A DNA stretch of 64,000 bases. Source: Rhyacichthys aspro. Lineage: Eukaryota > Chordata > Actinopteri > Gobiiformes > Rhyacichthyidae. The stretch's first letter is position 1. The number at the start of each line of letters is the position of its first letter. Shown here in pieces: positions 1 to 10,689 of the stretch. The stretch lies in assembly GCA_036850595.1 (NCBI GenBank), contig CM072158.1, positions 17,499,422 through 17,563,421 on the forward strand, in the 5' to 3' direction. The position numbers were made by a program, and so were the translations under genes. Below the pieces are notes generated by a model, which was not told where the DNA came from, did no database searches, and saw only the letters and a program-made list of their open reading frames with translations.

Positions 1-642
1 ATTTGCCCTAGGCCTATGTTACAATCTATGGTCTAGCATGTCTTTAGAGGCCTGTCTTTACAGTATGTATAATGTGTGCTCTCTTGAAAGATGGAAGTTC
101 ACAGAAATAAATTCATGGTCACTAGCAGCCTTATCATTTTTCTTCATTCTTCATTTTTAATCATTTCACTTTTATTTACTCCCTTTTACTTAAAGGACTC
201 TTGAATTACGTGTGGAGATCAATGAAGCTATTTCTTGCTTTTGCTTTGCTTGTCATTCACAATGCATTCAAGGCCCTTTTCAGACACTTTCCATTTGACT
301 TGCCTGACTGTATGAACCAGAATAACTGCCGTCTTCTTTTGAATACACACACTGACTGTTTGGATGACGGCATTTGGCAGTTAATATAAAATATAGAGAA
401 ATAACACAGAGTTAAAGATAGCTGTACAGAACTCATGTAAAACAAACAGCACCGGAGACTAAATGAACAGAAAATGAAGCTTAAGAATAACAACCAGACG
501 GAAGGGCAGCGTCTATGTTTTAAATGTTGCACTAAAATCATTGTTGGAGTCTATAATTCAGTGGATGTTAACATAATGCAGACAATAAAACCCATTCTGA
601 GCAGACCTTAAAGTCACTTCTTCATATGATGTCACTTTACAG

Positions 643-1071
643 CAGTGATGTCAAACTCAAAGAGGTGTGGGGCCACGTTTGTTAAAAAGAATCCTGTCAG
701 GGGCCGAAGAGCGTGACATTTGGAAGCTTTTATTAAATTTTGAATGTTAGTTTTCATCTTCATTTGAGTCTTACATAAGACATTAAAAACATGAATTGCC
801 TCCTTTCTTGGAAACTGGTTTTAGTTGCATTTAAACATGTTTTAGTTGCATTTGAACAGGTTTTAATTAGATTTCAACAGGTTTTGGATGGATTTGAACA
901 TTTATCAAATTATTTTTAAAAAACAAACCAAAAAAACCCCAAATCCATCTAAAACATGTTCAAATTCAGTTAAAACCTAGTGCCAGAAAAATCCTTCTAA
1001 ATGTTTTGAAGGGCCACATAAATCCTTGCAAAGGGCCACATTTGGCCCACGGGCCTTGAGTTTGACGTGTG
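643..1071. mobile_element. hAT-like non-autonomous element (copy A)
   Basis: Terminal inverted repeats start with CAGTGATGTCAAACTC and end with the approximate complement. An 8-bp target duplication flanks it: CTTTACAG at 635-642 and CTTTACCG at 1072-1079, identical in block B. 8-bp duplications and CAG-type ends point to the hAT superfamily. The interior has no transposase and contains diverged ~21-bp direct repeats of the form GTTTTAGTTGCATTTGAACAG. GGGCC-rich sequence lies just inside both ends. Confidence 0.75.
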
Positions 1072-1376
1072 CTTTACCGTGTCGCTAGTCAGCTGTAGGA
1101 TACATTCGTGCCCCAGACAACTGCCACTTGGGCAAACACTTTTTTCACTTGCTGATTAGTCAATTGCACTGTGTCTCTATCCTCTACCTGGATCTTAACC
1201 CACTCCGGAGCAGATTAGCCGCTTAGCATAAGTTTTCTATAGAGATCTGCCTTAATAGAAAGTGAACCAGCTTTGTGATACTGAAAACCCTGGGTTAACA
1301 CCAAAGTTACCTCAATAACCTCCTTATCCAGCTTCGCAGCACAGGGCCCTGGTTTTCTTGGCGTTCACACAGGACC

Positions 1377-1402
1377 AAAAAAAAAAAAAAAAAAAAAAAA
1401 AA
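1377..1402. repeat. Poly-A tract
   Basis: Uninterrupted run of 26 A. The equivalent tract in block B (40949-40971) is 23 A. No SINE or LINE body was recognised in front of it. Confidence 0.9.
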
Positions 1403-2654
1403 GCAAATGAATAAGGGTGTCATTCTTGTACAAGGGCTAGTCGTGTTCAAAAGTTAGTAGCCGGTAACTCGCCACATTACATCCAACTGACCATTATTTA
1501 TGTGCTTTTTGTTGTGTGTTTTAGTCCAGTTTGAAAGCCAAGCAAACTAGGTCTAAAAGAGAGGTGAGTATAAATCCTGGTTTGTAAAGAACTGAACTTG
1601 TGCCACTTAATTATAATATGTGTTTTTATAAGTCCCATTGTGGTTGTTGGCTGGCCTTTTTGAGCAGCAGGATTTAAGCGATTTAAGGTAAGTTGACAAA
1701 GCAGGTGGAAGATAGAGTTGTCCACTATTTCTTTTTCTTCTCATTTTCCCATATGTGCAAAAAGGTGCATGGTGGTCAACGGAGCAGTAAAGTCTCCAGC
1801 AGCACAACACAGAATGACTGAAACAGGCGTCTTAAATATGTTCTCACTCTGTCATGAACCCCATAAACACAATGTGACTTCCACCTAATGTCTGTCTGTC
1901 TCTTTTCTCATGTCTCCATAACATCTAGACAAACAAGAACCACTCTTTCTTGCCTTTCCTTGTGGCTTCTCTCAACCTTTTAATGCTGTCCCCCTACATC
2001 TGTTACAGTTGCACAATATTAATAATACATGTGAATTATTTTTCATTTGAATTTATAATATAACCTCATTATTTTTGCAGTTTCAGCAGTTCTACTATTA
2101 CAGTGACGACTCGCTTTTCAATATTTTGTTAAACCCAAACAAGACATCAATAAACATGCAGCTCTAAGGTGTCAATCCTTTGCTTGCTCATATCTCGGTA
2201 TAATATTCTGCCAACATCAACGTAATATAGCTATGTATAGTGTCTGCATTTCAGGATTATATGATAAACATGTCTGAAATAGCGAGGTATTAAAAACTCA
2301 GCAAAGCCTGCTTACCGTATGAATTTGAATAATGTGTTTGATGCGTGTAGAAATTAATCCTAATCTTCGGTTTCACCGCGTATCATGTTGCTACACAATG
2401 GCATAATTCGGCCGCGCTCGCCGTGATACACAACCCCAGTGGAAAATATAGTCGCTCCTGCCACGCGGCTTCAATTAAATTACAAATAGGCTAAGTGCAA
2501 GTGTAACTAAATATAGAGGTTTGAACGGGGTCTGACCCAAAGGAGACGCGGATTCCAGCTCGGCTCATGAATATGCCATGGAAAACTAGTTTGTAGATGG
2601 AATTAAGAGAGATGTGAAGTGCACCTGTTGCTGCGGATTAGTTGGTTGTTGATT

Positions 2655-2750
2655 TAGAAGAACTAAACAAAATGACACTAAATGGACTCAAAGGGAATTG
2701 ACACCTAATGGAACAAAGCATCACTTCAAATAAACCAAACAATGATAGCT
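2655..2750. repeat. Degenerate A-rich minisatellite, locus 1 (copy A)
   Basis: Loose direct repeats of about 21-24 bp with a recurring core resembling AACAAARTGACACTTAAAGG. The same core recurs at 3365-3720 and 18960-19290. Block B equivalent is about 48793-48888. Confidence 0.5.
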
Positions 2751-3364
2751 TTTTCATTATAAAGCCGTTTCCTTCACAGAGAAGTTTATCAAAAAGGTAC
2801 AACAAAAGTGTACAAAAAAAACTTTTTATTGATATAAATGTGCAAATTAAAAACACCAAATTAGACACTTTATAATAATATGAATGTGTTATTTTACTTT
2901 TGGATAATGTCTGTGCCTACATGTGTTTTTAATTGAAACATATCTCAGTTTTAAAGGCGGATTAAAAGTCAGCTTGCCCTTCACATCTTGTTGAACTTCC
3001 TCATTATCTGACATGTTTCTGAAACACATCACATATTCAAATTCTGCTCAATTTCATGAATTTTTAGTCTCGGGTTCATGATTTTGTCGAATTTATCTTT
3101 GTGCCGCACCTGGATTCTTGCAAAATTTGTGACTTCACACTCACTAAAATCAATCTCGTAGTGCTTTGGGCTATGTGTACGCTCGCAACTCACTGCCAGA
3201 ACTTACCAGTGGTGTGGCAGTACTGGTAGTTATGGCTGGGTTTTAGATTTGACAGTGAAGCTACAGTTTTTTTAAATGTAAACAACATGGCATCAGTTAT
3301 CTCATTGTATAAAAGAAAGTACTCCACACTAATAGGGCCTTTCCTGTATAAAAAAAAAGGTCAA

Positions 3365-3720
3365 ATAAGCACTTTAAAGGAGCAAAACCAAGCTAAAAAG
3401 AAACAAAACAATCCTTCAAAGGGGATATGGCAACACTAGAAAGAACAAAGTGACACTTCAAAGGAGCTGAGTGGAACTTAAATAAACAAAACAACACTGA
3501 AACATTTAACATGTTTATGTTTACTTCAGTGTTACTTTGTTTCTTTTTTCCGTTACTAAAAGAAACAAAGTGACATTTAAAGAAAACAATAAACAAAACA
3601 ACATATGATGGACACTAAACCCAGGAAAGTAACAATTAAGAAACTAAACAACTCAAGATGAAACAATAAAAAGAAAAAAGGTGGAAAAGAACAGCCAAAT
3701 CACACTTAAAGGTGTCTCAT
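3365..3720. repeat. Degenerate A-rich minisatellite, locus 2 (copy A)
   Basis: About 350 bp of loose ~21-24-bp repeats, each combining an AAACAAA(A/G) run with (A)CACTT(C/A)AAAGG. Read in reverse, the array gives open frames with a recurring Phe-Lys-Cys-His-Phe-Val pattern, which reflects the repeat period and is not a gene. The block B equivalent is 49510-49862. Confidence 0.55.
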
Positions 3721-4506
3721 TTCCAAACATAACTTAATAAAGTGGTTGTGTCAGTGTGTGAATGTTTTATTTCCAAATACAATAAACATTTTAGAGCATG
3801 TTGTAGATTTTCTAGCTTCACTCGTTAACTGTATTCGAGGAAATTCCAGGATGCGTGGGAACCATGTGATGTCAACTCGGCGCTGCATGTGTGTGGCACA
3901 GGGAGCTGTCAGGCTTTAGCCGGCCTTATTAAATGATCAGCTGGGCCGTGTATTGTCACAGCCCGGTGGGTTTTGGCAGCGGGGTCTGCGGGAGGGGGGG
4001 GTCCGCGGAGCACTGATGCCAGAAAGCGGCTTATCTTGATGGATGGCTTCATTATCACCTTCTAATTACAGGTGGATTTTGAGGTGGATTCATTACCTGT
4101 TCTGACCGGGGCTACTGTTACACTGCGCCGCTGTAGGGGTCAGCTGCTGTGTGGGGGGGTCTGAGGTTTCTGTTTCAGCTCCGCTCCGGGCTTTGTGCAA
4201 TATTCATGAGCTGTGGGCATCAGTGTGGCGGCGCACAGGCCAGCGTCCCCTTCTTAGCTCAGAGGGACAGTGTGTTCCAAAGAGTCCCAACATGTTCCAG
4301 AGTGTCTCACTGTGGCTCATTATGTCAGACGGTCTCCCACAGTGTCTTATTCTACATCCACAGGTTGTTTTTGTTGAATGAGAGCTATCTTCAGTTCTAC
4401 ATTGTCCACATACTTGTTATATAAGTTATTGTAATAACTATCTGTCGAAGAAAATGCTCTTCCTTTTCCTGTTTTCCTTTATTTGAACAAATCAGATATG
4501 ATAAGC

Positions 4507-4855
4507 TACAGTGCAAGAAAAAAAAAGTATTTGCCCTCTTGCAGGTTTTTTTTTTTCTTCTTAAATGATGATTTTATTTATTAAGGGAAAAAAGCTATCC
4601 AAACCTACCTAACCTTATGTGAAAAAGTGATTGCCCCCTAAACCTAAAAACTGGTTGCGCCACCCACAGAGAGTTTTTTTTTCCTTTACTAAATAAAATC
4701 ATCACTTTAAAATTTTGTGTTTCTTTGAGTTACCTTTGTCTAATATTTAAATTTGTTTGATGATCTGAAACAGTTAAGTGTGACAAAAAAAAAAAAAAAA
4801 AAGGAAAGAAAGAAAGAAAGAAAGAAATCATGAAACAGGGCAAATACTTTTTGTA
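4507..4855. mobile_element. Tc1/mariner-like MITE (copy A)
   Basis: Begins after TA with CAGTGCAAG and an AAAAAGTATTTGCCCTC motif. It ends with the complementary GGGCAAATACTTTTTG followed by TA. The inner part contains GTGAAAAAGTGATTGCCCCCTA and the TTTGATGATCTGAAACAGTT block, both familiar from the long inverted repeats of fish Tc1-like elements. There is no transposase. A (GAAA)n tract sits near the right end (4803-4828). Confidence 0.65.
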
Positions 4856-5211
4856 GTTATTACTTTATTAATTTCTCCACTGTGGTATTATCATCAGAGA
4901 GGCTCACAGCACCCCTACTGGTCTGGCTGACATATTGCAGCATTTTTCCACAGCTCAGCATTTTCATGTGAATGCAGATTCTTCAGTTTGCAGTAAGAAT
5001 AAGGCAGTGTTTTGATGTCATGTAAATGACTCCAAAATTATACTCTCACCTGATTTGTGTTCAGATATTTCAATGCTCAATCTCTTATACATGGCTGGAG
5101 CAGTGACAAGAGTCTGCCCACTCATCTGTTTGGTTATATCCCTGTATTAATAAAAGCTGCAGTATTTATATTAAAGACGTCACAGCTATAAAATAAACAA
5201 ATCATCATTCT

Positions 5212-5500
5212 TTCATTTTCTTACCCTCAGTCCCATTAGGGGTCAAGGGTGACTGAGGTCATCCCAGCAGCTTTGGGTCTCAGGCGGGGTACATCCTGGA
5301 CAATGGCCAGTCGCAAGAGTAACAGACATTGACAGACAACCATTCATTCTCACATTCATTAGGGGCAATAGAATAGATTCATCAATTGACCTATACATGG
5401 ATGTCTTTGGTCTTTGGAGGACATGCAGATTCCTCACAGAAAGGCTGGGAGTGGGATCAAACCTTCTTCTGTGAGGCAGGAGTGCTAACCACTGTCATCA
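5212..5500. repeat. Common fish interspersed repeat (copy A)
   Basis: Contains a series of phrases that recur in many fish genomes: a (GGGGTCAAGGG) opening, ATCCCAGCAGCTTTGGG, GGCGGGGTACATCCTGGAC, CCATTCATTCTCACATTC, ACATGGATGTCTTTGG, and a GTGCTAACCACTG close. Class not assigned here. Related fragments lie at 18788-18870, 24283-24485 and 27222-27262. Confidence 0.6.
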
Positions 5501-6779
5501 ATCAGTTATTTTCAAAAACGCTTTTGTGAGAGTTCACACACAATTTTTTTTTTATATTTCACTCTACCTCAATTTCACATAACACATTTTTTTCTTCTAT
5601 CACTCTCACATACTTTTAGCATTACACCCTAAAGTGAAAGTGCGTGCACTGAATTACTTTAAGTCATACTCTTCACTTATAACATCCTCTGAATTATATA
5701 TTTTTCTTACAACATATAAAGGCTTGTGAAGGTAAAAGCCACTCACAGAGCTTTAAAGCAAGAAAGAATGGAGTGGCTATTTCTCAAAAGATTGACAGTA
5801 TATCAATACAGTAAAGGAGTTCTCTGTAGCTACAACACAGCACAGAAGAACAGAAAAAAGACCCTATTTAGTTCTATACACAGAGGCTGGAGTAAGTGTG
5901 TATTTATCTGAGTGTGATTCATCAGTGCACATCAGTGATCCGCTCCAGCCGCTCCCTGTCAGGACGATGCCCCATCACTTATTCTGACCTGAGCTTACGA
6001 GGACAACAGGCGTTCTGCGCTAAAGATAGCCACGTGTGAGCTATGTTCGGATACATACTGCTGGCATGTTATATAAGGGTCTGGTGGGGAATTTAAAACA
6101 GCATGTATACTCCATGTTCACAAAAGAGTGAGGAAATAAGAGCCGCAGAGCTACACAGAGAGGTCCCTAAACATAACCATGCAGATAGTGTTTATTGTGG
6201 AGGTTGATGGGAATCTTAAACAAACAAACCATATACAGTTGCTTGTTTCAATGTGTATATTTGATTTAGAAATTTTCCAAGATGGCTCCACTGAAGTCTT
6301 TGCACTTTATATACAGTTTATTTATGATTTTCTTTAATATTTCGCATTTCACTTGCACTATATCGACTTTGCATGACTTTTTTTTTTCTTTTTACAGTAA
6401 ACAACTATACATCTATCACACCTGAACAGTAAAAACATGCATGTGTATGATCAGAGGCATTTTATAGACTGATTTTACTATGATGTAGTAGCAGGCAAGT
6501 CTTTGAGAAAGCACTAGTGGCCATATAAAATAAATAATCTAATCTAGAATATATGTAAAATACATATTCTATCTCAATACTTACAGTTTGGGCCCCTTGC
6601 TGTTGCTTGGTTGGCTTACTCTGTTGCTCTATGCAGTGTTTTTTTTACCCCATAATTTCTTAATATTTTTCAAAATTTCAAATTAGAATTTCCTAAATGC
6701 AAAATGAGCAAGTGCTTAATTGCTAATATCTGTGAACAATTCCAAATTTGAACGAACAAGTTATGGTAAGTTAATAGGT

Positions 6780-7120
6780 ATTTGAATGTAGTTTCTCTCC
6801 TAACCCAAAAGTGGGTTGCAATCTTCCTCTTAGTGGGTCATGTCAAAAATATATTGCATTCACATATAGTTTAGAAATTTAGCTATATTATGAGGCATTT
6901 GCTAATAGCTGTAAAGTTGACAGACATATTAAATATACTCATGTACAATATCAAAATTGGTTGGAAATGTGACCCATAAAAGCTGTTAGGAAGATTAAAA
7001 ATATATACATTTCTTAAATCATGGTTAAAACTAAAATCAGAGGAGGGGAAAATGGGTATCAACATAAAAGATCCACTGTTTTAGATGACAGATGTCTAAA
7101 CCAGTGGATGATGGCCAAGT
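6780..7120. repeat. Old hAT-like fragment (copy A)
   Basis: Contains CCCAAAAGTGGGTTGC and TTAGTGGGTCATG motifs typical of decayed hAT ends. The block B equivalent (about 52890-53220) keeps a further ~27 bp (CTCAACTGGTGGGACGGGGC) that copy A lacks, so one allele has a deletion. Classification is tentative. Confidence 0.3.
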
Positions 7121-8105
7121 GTGAATGTAGTCTGACCAACAATCCACTTTTTTTTTTTTCTTTTACCTTCATGTTAACATTAACAAAGACCAAAATGAAA
7201 CAACAGTAACAGTTCTAAAGCCTTTTCTACTCTCTACAAACAATTAGTCTGGTCTCTGTATATTTCCAGCACCAACTGACAAAGAATAAAAGGTCTCTGG
7301 ACACAACTGGATAGAAATACACCCAATCATTCATCAGAAATGAATGATCAAATAAAGTCCAACCCCTTTTAGATAAATATTTACAATTGTTCTACCAGAC
7401 TCTCTATATAGTGGAAAACATTTTGTGAAGGGAAGAGATTCCAGACCCATTTTACTTCTCAAAGTGAATGGGTATGGCGGGCTAGGCTTTTCAAATTATA
7501 CTTCGTCCTTTATAACATAACTATTTCCAAGATATTTGTACAATTCAAAATAATTGTGTTTATTTCCAGACGCCCCAGAGTTCAGGGACTGTTGGAGAAG
7601 GGTCAAGAGCGTTTCACAATCCCACTGCATTTCCTGCCTTTCCCCATTGTCTGCGTTTTGAAAATGGATTTGGAGTGCTACTAATATGTGCGCTTGTTTA
7701 TCTTTAGCTGCACATTATGTCGTTGACCTTGTTGGTTTTGTGTCATGCTTCAACTTGATGAGAAAGTGTTTGATAACATGATAGTTTACATTCGTGCACA
7801 CCATTTATACTTATGCATATACATTTGTAGACATTACTGCCTGTTCAATCTCCAACATGAGAAATGTCTTCTTTGGACAAACATCGAGGGAAGTATGGCC
7901 TCGAGTGACTTGCCTCTGAATCTATGACACCACAAGTTGCTTTCATCGCCTCCAGAAGACATTTCTAGCACCAGGCAAAAAAAAACTCCTCAGTGGGTTC
8001 AAAAACAGTGCATAAGCAGGATGGCGAAGAACCAAAAAATATATAAGTCAGCCAAAACTGACTGATCAGGCTCTGATTTGTGTGTAATCCAAATTGGTCA
8101 CATTT

Positions 8106-8655
8106 AGAGTTCAGGTAAGTGAAACTGAAACTGATTTTTTGTTGGCAGTTTATGGAAATGCAAACATTGTCTTACAGCTTTGACTGATTTGCAAAACACA
8201 ATGTGTAATGTTCTGTAAAAAAGTGTGATGCTGAGAATGTGTGAGATGACCTTTTGATCACTGTGTGTGTCAGGTTTTGAAATCTGTGCATTTGTTTTGA
8301 CTTGAGTCTAAGCAATTTTAAAAAAACTGTAAAAATGTAACTTCTATTTATAGAGATAAGACTGGTTTCTGTGCAGTCCATTTGGTCTTATGTGTGTCAC
8401 AGGTGTGTTCAGAGTTCAGGTAATTGAAAATGAAAATAATTTATAAAAATCTACAAACATAGTCTTGCAGTTTTGACTGATGTGTCCAACTCAGAAAATA
8501 GTTGTAATGTTCTGCAAAAAGTGTGATGCTGAGAATGTTTGAGATAACCTCTTGATCTTTGGGCTCAAGTTTTAAAAAGTGAGCATTTATTTTGACTTTA
8601 TCAGACGTAAGACTCTAAGCGATTACAAAAAACAGTAAAAGAATGAACCCTAACT
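8106..8655. repeat. Tandem duplication of ~305 bp (copy A)
   Basis: Two diverged direct units. AGAGTTCAGGTAA begins at 8106 and again at 8411. Both continue with a TTTTGACTGAT block, then AAGTGTGATGCTGAGAATG, then GAGAT(G/A)ACC and a closing AAGCRATT block. The block B equivalents start at 54222 and 54527 with the same 305-bp period. No coding potential was recognised. Confidence 0.7.
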
Positions 8656-9903
8656 GCGTGCACATTTAAAATGAATAAATATGGATACGATTTAAATTCC
8701 ATGAACATCAAGTGAACTTTGCACTGCGGGGTTTAAGGTTTTTTAATGCAAGAAACATCAAAGTTCAGAAGCATACAGTAAATTATGGTGGCAGATGGTA
8801 AAAATAATTATGCAAAAAGAAGCATAGGTTATACATTAGGGTGCATGAAATATACATTACAACAAAATAAGAATGACAGGGGAGAAATTTAAGTTGAAAC
8901 ATTATCCACAATAATTAGCATAAATGGGGAATGTATACAACAAAAAGGGAATGTATTAAAATTTAAAAATGTATAAAAAAGAGACTATGAAGCTTAACGT
9001 GGCAGTATGAAAAGCAGCTAAGGCTATGTATGGAAATATGTAAGTGTGGAAACAGCATTAAAGGTGGCCTTCACCTGCAGAATGCTCTATTACTCACATC
9101 TGTCCTTCTGTGCTGTTGTCTATAGATGACCCAGTGGGAAAAGATCACTTTAAAAAAATCATTTTAGTTCCCTTAACCTTCATGCCAGAATCTGTCCTCA
9201 AAAAGAAGAATGATTGTGCTTCGCCTCCAGTAGTGCTCTGTTTGTCCTCTCTGAGCAGCTGCAGGAACACAACATTAAGAAATGAAACGTGCACTGGGTT
9301 CTGTGGAGCTTTAAATGTCTATTCCTCCAAAAACAGACAAATGCAAAGAAAGGGAGGCCGTCGTAGAGAATTAAACACACTTTATGGACTGATGTGCTGC
9401 TTTTGCATAAAGACACTTTGACAAAAACACCAAGTGCGTGACTCATGTACATTTTCAAGTTTGACAGCACCATTCTTCTTGATATTTTCTTTGGCGACAG
9501 TCAGTTTTTAAGGAGTGGCATGTTCTTTGTTCAAAGCACTGAGCGGAGGAATTTGCTGGTGACAGTTGTGACTTTTGATGCAAAGACGGATCCCAGGCAG
9601 TAGCAGATAACACTGACACCTGCACTTTGTCAACAGAGCCCTTATCCCATGTGGTCAGTGCGTAAAACAGCTTCAATTTGTGCCTCAAGTCCCCAAATCG
9701 TTCTTTTTTTAAGTGGAAAACAGATCGTGGCAGTGCGTAAACGACCCAACAGTGTCTTTTACGCGCGGCTTTACTCACACTTTCTCCGCTTTAACATCAC
9801 TTTCTTTATAAATTCGGTCTTGTTCGAGTGAAGTTGTCCGCGTGTGCGAGCTGTGCTGCCTGCGCTTCTCCTCTCCGCCTCGTTCCGCGCTGCAGAGCTG
9901 CAG

Positions 9904-9911
9904 TGATGTCA
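9904..9911 (+). promoter_or_regulatory. CRE-like site of the rarb beta-2 promoter (copy A)
   Basis: TGATGTCA, 46 bp upstream of the proximal DR5. If the transcription start is set by the mammalian position of the DR5 (-53 to -37, from memory), this site falls at -99 to -92, the place of the CRE-related motif described for mammalian RARB2. Confidence 0.7.
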
Positions 9912-9919
9912 GCCCGCCT

Positions 9920-9936
9920 GGGTCATTTGAAGGTCA
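9920..9936 (+). promoter_or_regulatory. Second, upstream DR5 retinoic-acid response element (copy A)
   Basis: GGGTCA-TTTGA-AGGTCA: two direct half-sites separated by 5 bp, each fitting the (A/G)G(G/T)TCA consensus bound by RAR/RXR. The flanking sequence is conserved with the mammalian promoter, where as I recall the second half-site reads AGGTTA and is weaker. Binding is inferred, not shown. Confidence 0.7.
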
Positions 9937-9949
9937 GCAGCCTCGGAAG

Positions 9950-9966
9950 GGTTCATACAAAGTTCA
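9950..9966 (+). promoter_or_regulatory. Proximal DR5 retinoic-acid response element of rarb beta-2 (copy A)
   Basis: GGTTCA-TACAA-AGTTCA, the same half-sites and 5-bp spacing as the classical RARB2 element, with only the spacer changed (mammalian spacer CCGAA from memory). It lies 4 bp upstream of a TATA-like box in the same context (AGTTCACTCGCATATATTAG). In mammals this element gives retinoic-acid auto-induction of RARB2. Confidence 0.92.
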
Positions 9967-9970
9967 CTCG

Positions 9971-9980
9971 CATATATTAG
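9971..9980 (+). promoter_or_regulatory. TATA-like box of rarb beta-2 promoter (copy A)
   Basis: CATATATTAG about 30 bp upstream of the inferred start site (about 10003). The following GCAATTCAATCTTTCATTCT stretch also matches the mammalian RARB2 core promoter as I remember it. Confidence 0.85.
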
Positions 9981-10021
9981 GCAATTCAATCTTTCATTCT
10001 CTGTGGCAAAACTAGTTGGAA

Positions 10022-10105
10022 ATGAGCTGCGCGGCGGGACGGAGCGGCCATCCGTCATCGCTCAAGAAAACGGGTGCTTTGAGACGCACTCGGTGTTGTT
10101 TTTGA
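10022..10105 (+). promoter_or_regulatory. uORF1 in rarb beta-2 leader (copy A)
   Basis: ATG AGC TGC to TGA, 27 codons, about 20 nt after the inferred transcription start. It is the first of several upstream start codons before the main ATG at 10472. Mammalian RARB2 also has an upstream-ORF-rich leader that affects translation, but this particular ATG does not seem to be shared (from memory). Confidence 0.5.
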
Positions 10106-10195
10106 GATTTTCCTCACTGGAAATCTCCTCGGCAGATACACACTGTTTCCTCTCGCGCAGCCGGGACAGAGTCAACACATACGGGGCTTGTTGTT

Positions 10196-10249
10196 ATGGA
10201 GCAGTCCCGGAGCAGCGCGCGTCGTGGTCGGACACTTTGCCTCGTTTAA
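10196..10249 (+). promoter_or_regulatory. uORF2 in rarb beta-2 leader (copy A)
   Basis: ATG GAG CAG to TAA, 17 codons, entirely upstream of the main start. It could reduce scanning to the main ATG. Confidence 0.5.
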
Positions 10250-10272
10250 GAAGCGGAGCGGACTAATAATTC

Positions 10273-10431
10273 ATGATTCTTATACGGGACGAAGACGAGC
10301 AGCGGAATCTGCTTTGCCAAGACGTGAATGAGCGAGGGGAGGAAGAGGAGGGGGAGAAGAAGAAGAAGAAGAAGCAGGAGTTTGATGGAGTTGTTCGCTT
10401 CTCGATTGTGATCCATAACGCGCCACGTTAA
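10273..10431 (+). promoter_or_regulatory. uORF3 in rarb beta-2 leader, 52 codons (copy A)
   Basis: Starts at ATG in the ATAATTCATGATTC context, which I recall being conserved in the mammalian leader, and ends at TAA 40 nt before the main ATG. The frame runs through a (GAA)n tract, giving an acidic then poly-Lys product. A second frame inside it (10328-10411, 27 codons) is Arg-rich. Copy B lacks one AAG triplet, so the long uORF stays open in both copies. Confidence 0.55.
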
Positions 10432-10471
10432 AGAAGAAGAGTTGCCGATCGAATTGTTCGGGGGTTCCGTC

Positions 10472-10628
10472 ATGTTCGACTGCATGGACGTGCTGGCCGT
10501 GAGTCCCGGGCAGATGTTGGACTTCTACACGTCCAGTCCGTCCTCGTGCATGCTGCAGGAGAAGGCGTTGAAAGCCTGTATCAGCGGACTGGCGCACAGA
10601 GACTGGCAGCACCGCAGGAGCGCGCACT
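10472..10628 (+). CDS. rarb: Retinoic acid receptor beta, beta-2 isoform first coding exon (copy A)
   Basis: Encodes the A region (isoform-specific N-terminal activation segment) of a nuclear receptor that binds retinoic acid and, as a heterodimer with RXR, regulates genes through DR5/DR2 elements. The exon gives 52 codons plus one base: MFDCMDVLAVSPGQ, then LDFYTSSPSSCMLQEKALKA and an end in DWQHRRSAH. By memory, 41 of 52 residues match human RARB2, with identical length. The start at 10472 is the known isoform start; the frame is open further up (from a non-ATG codon) but without homology. A GT donor (T|GTAGGT) follows at 10629, leaving phase 1, as needed to complete the Ser codon that begins the B region. 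The inferred exon starts near 10003, under the DR5/TATA promoter. No downstream exon with the zinc fingers was found in the window. Identity is very secure, but whether this or copy B is the genuine locus is open. Confidence 0.95.
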
Positions 10629-10689
10629 GTAGGTCCCATACTTTACTTTTCTGCTCATGTTTGTTCATGTGATAGATACAGTGGCTCTC

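Noticed and set aside
10280..10639. Open frame of 119 codons antisense to the rarb exon, and its copy at 56393-56749
   Set aside because: GC-rich shadow of the rarb coding exon and GAA tract; the sense strand explains the conservation.
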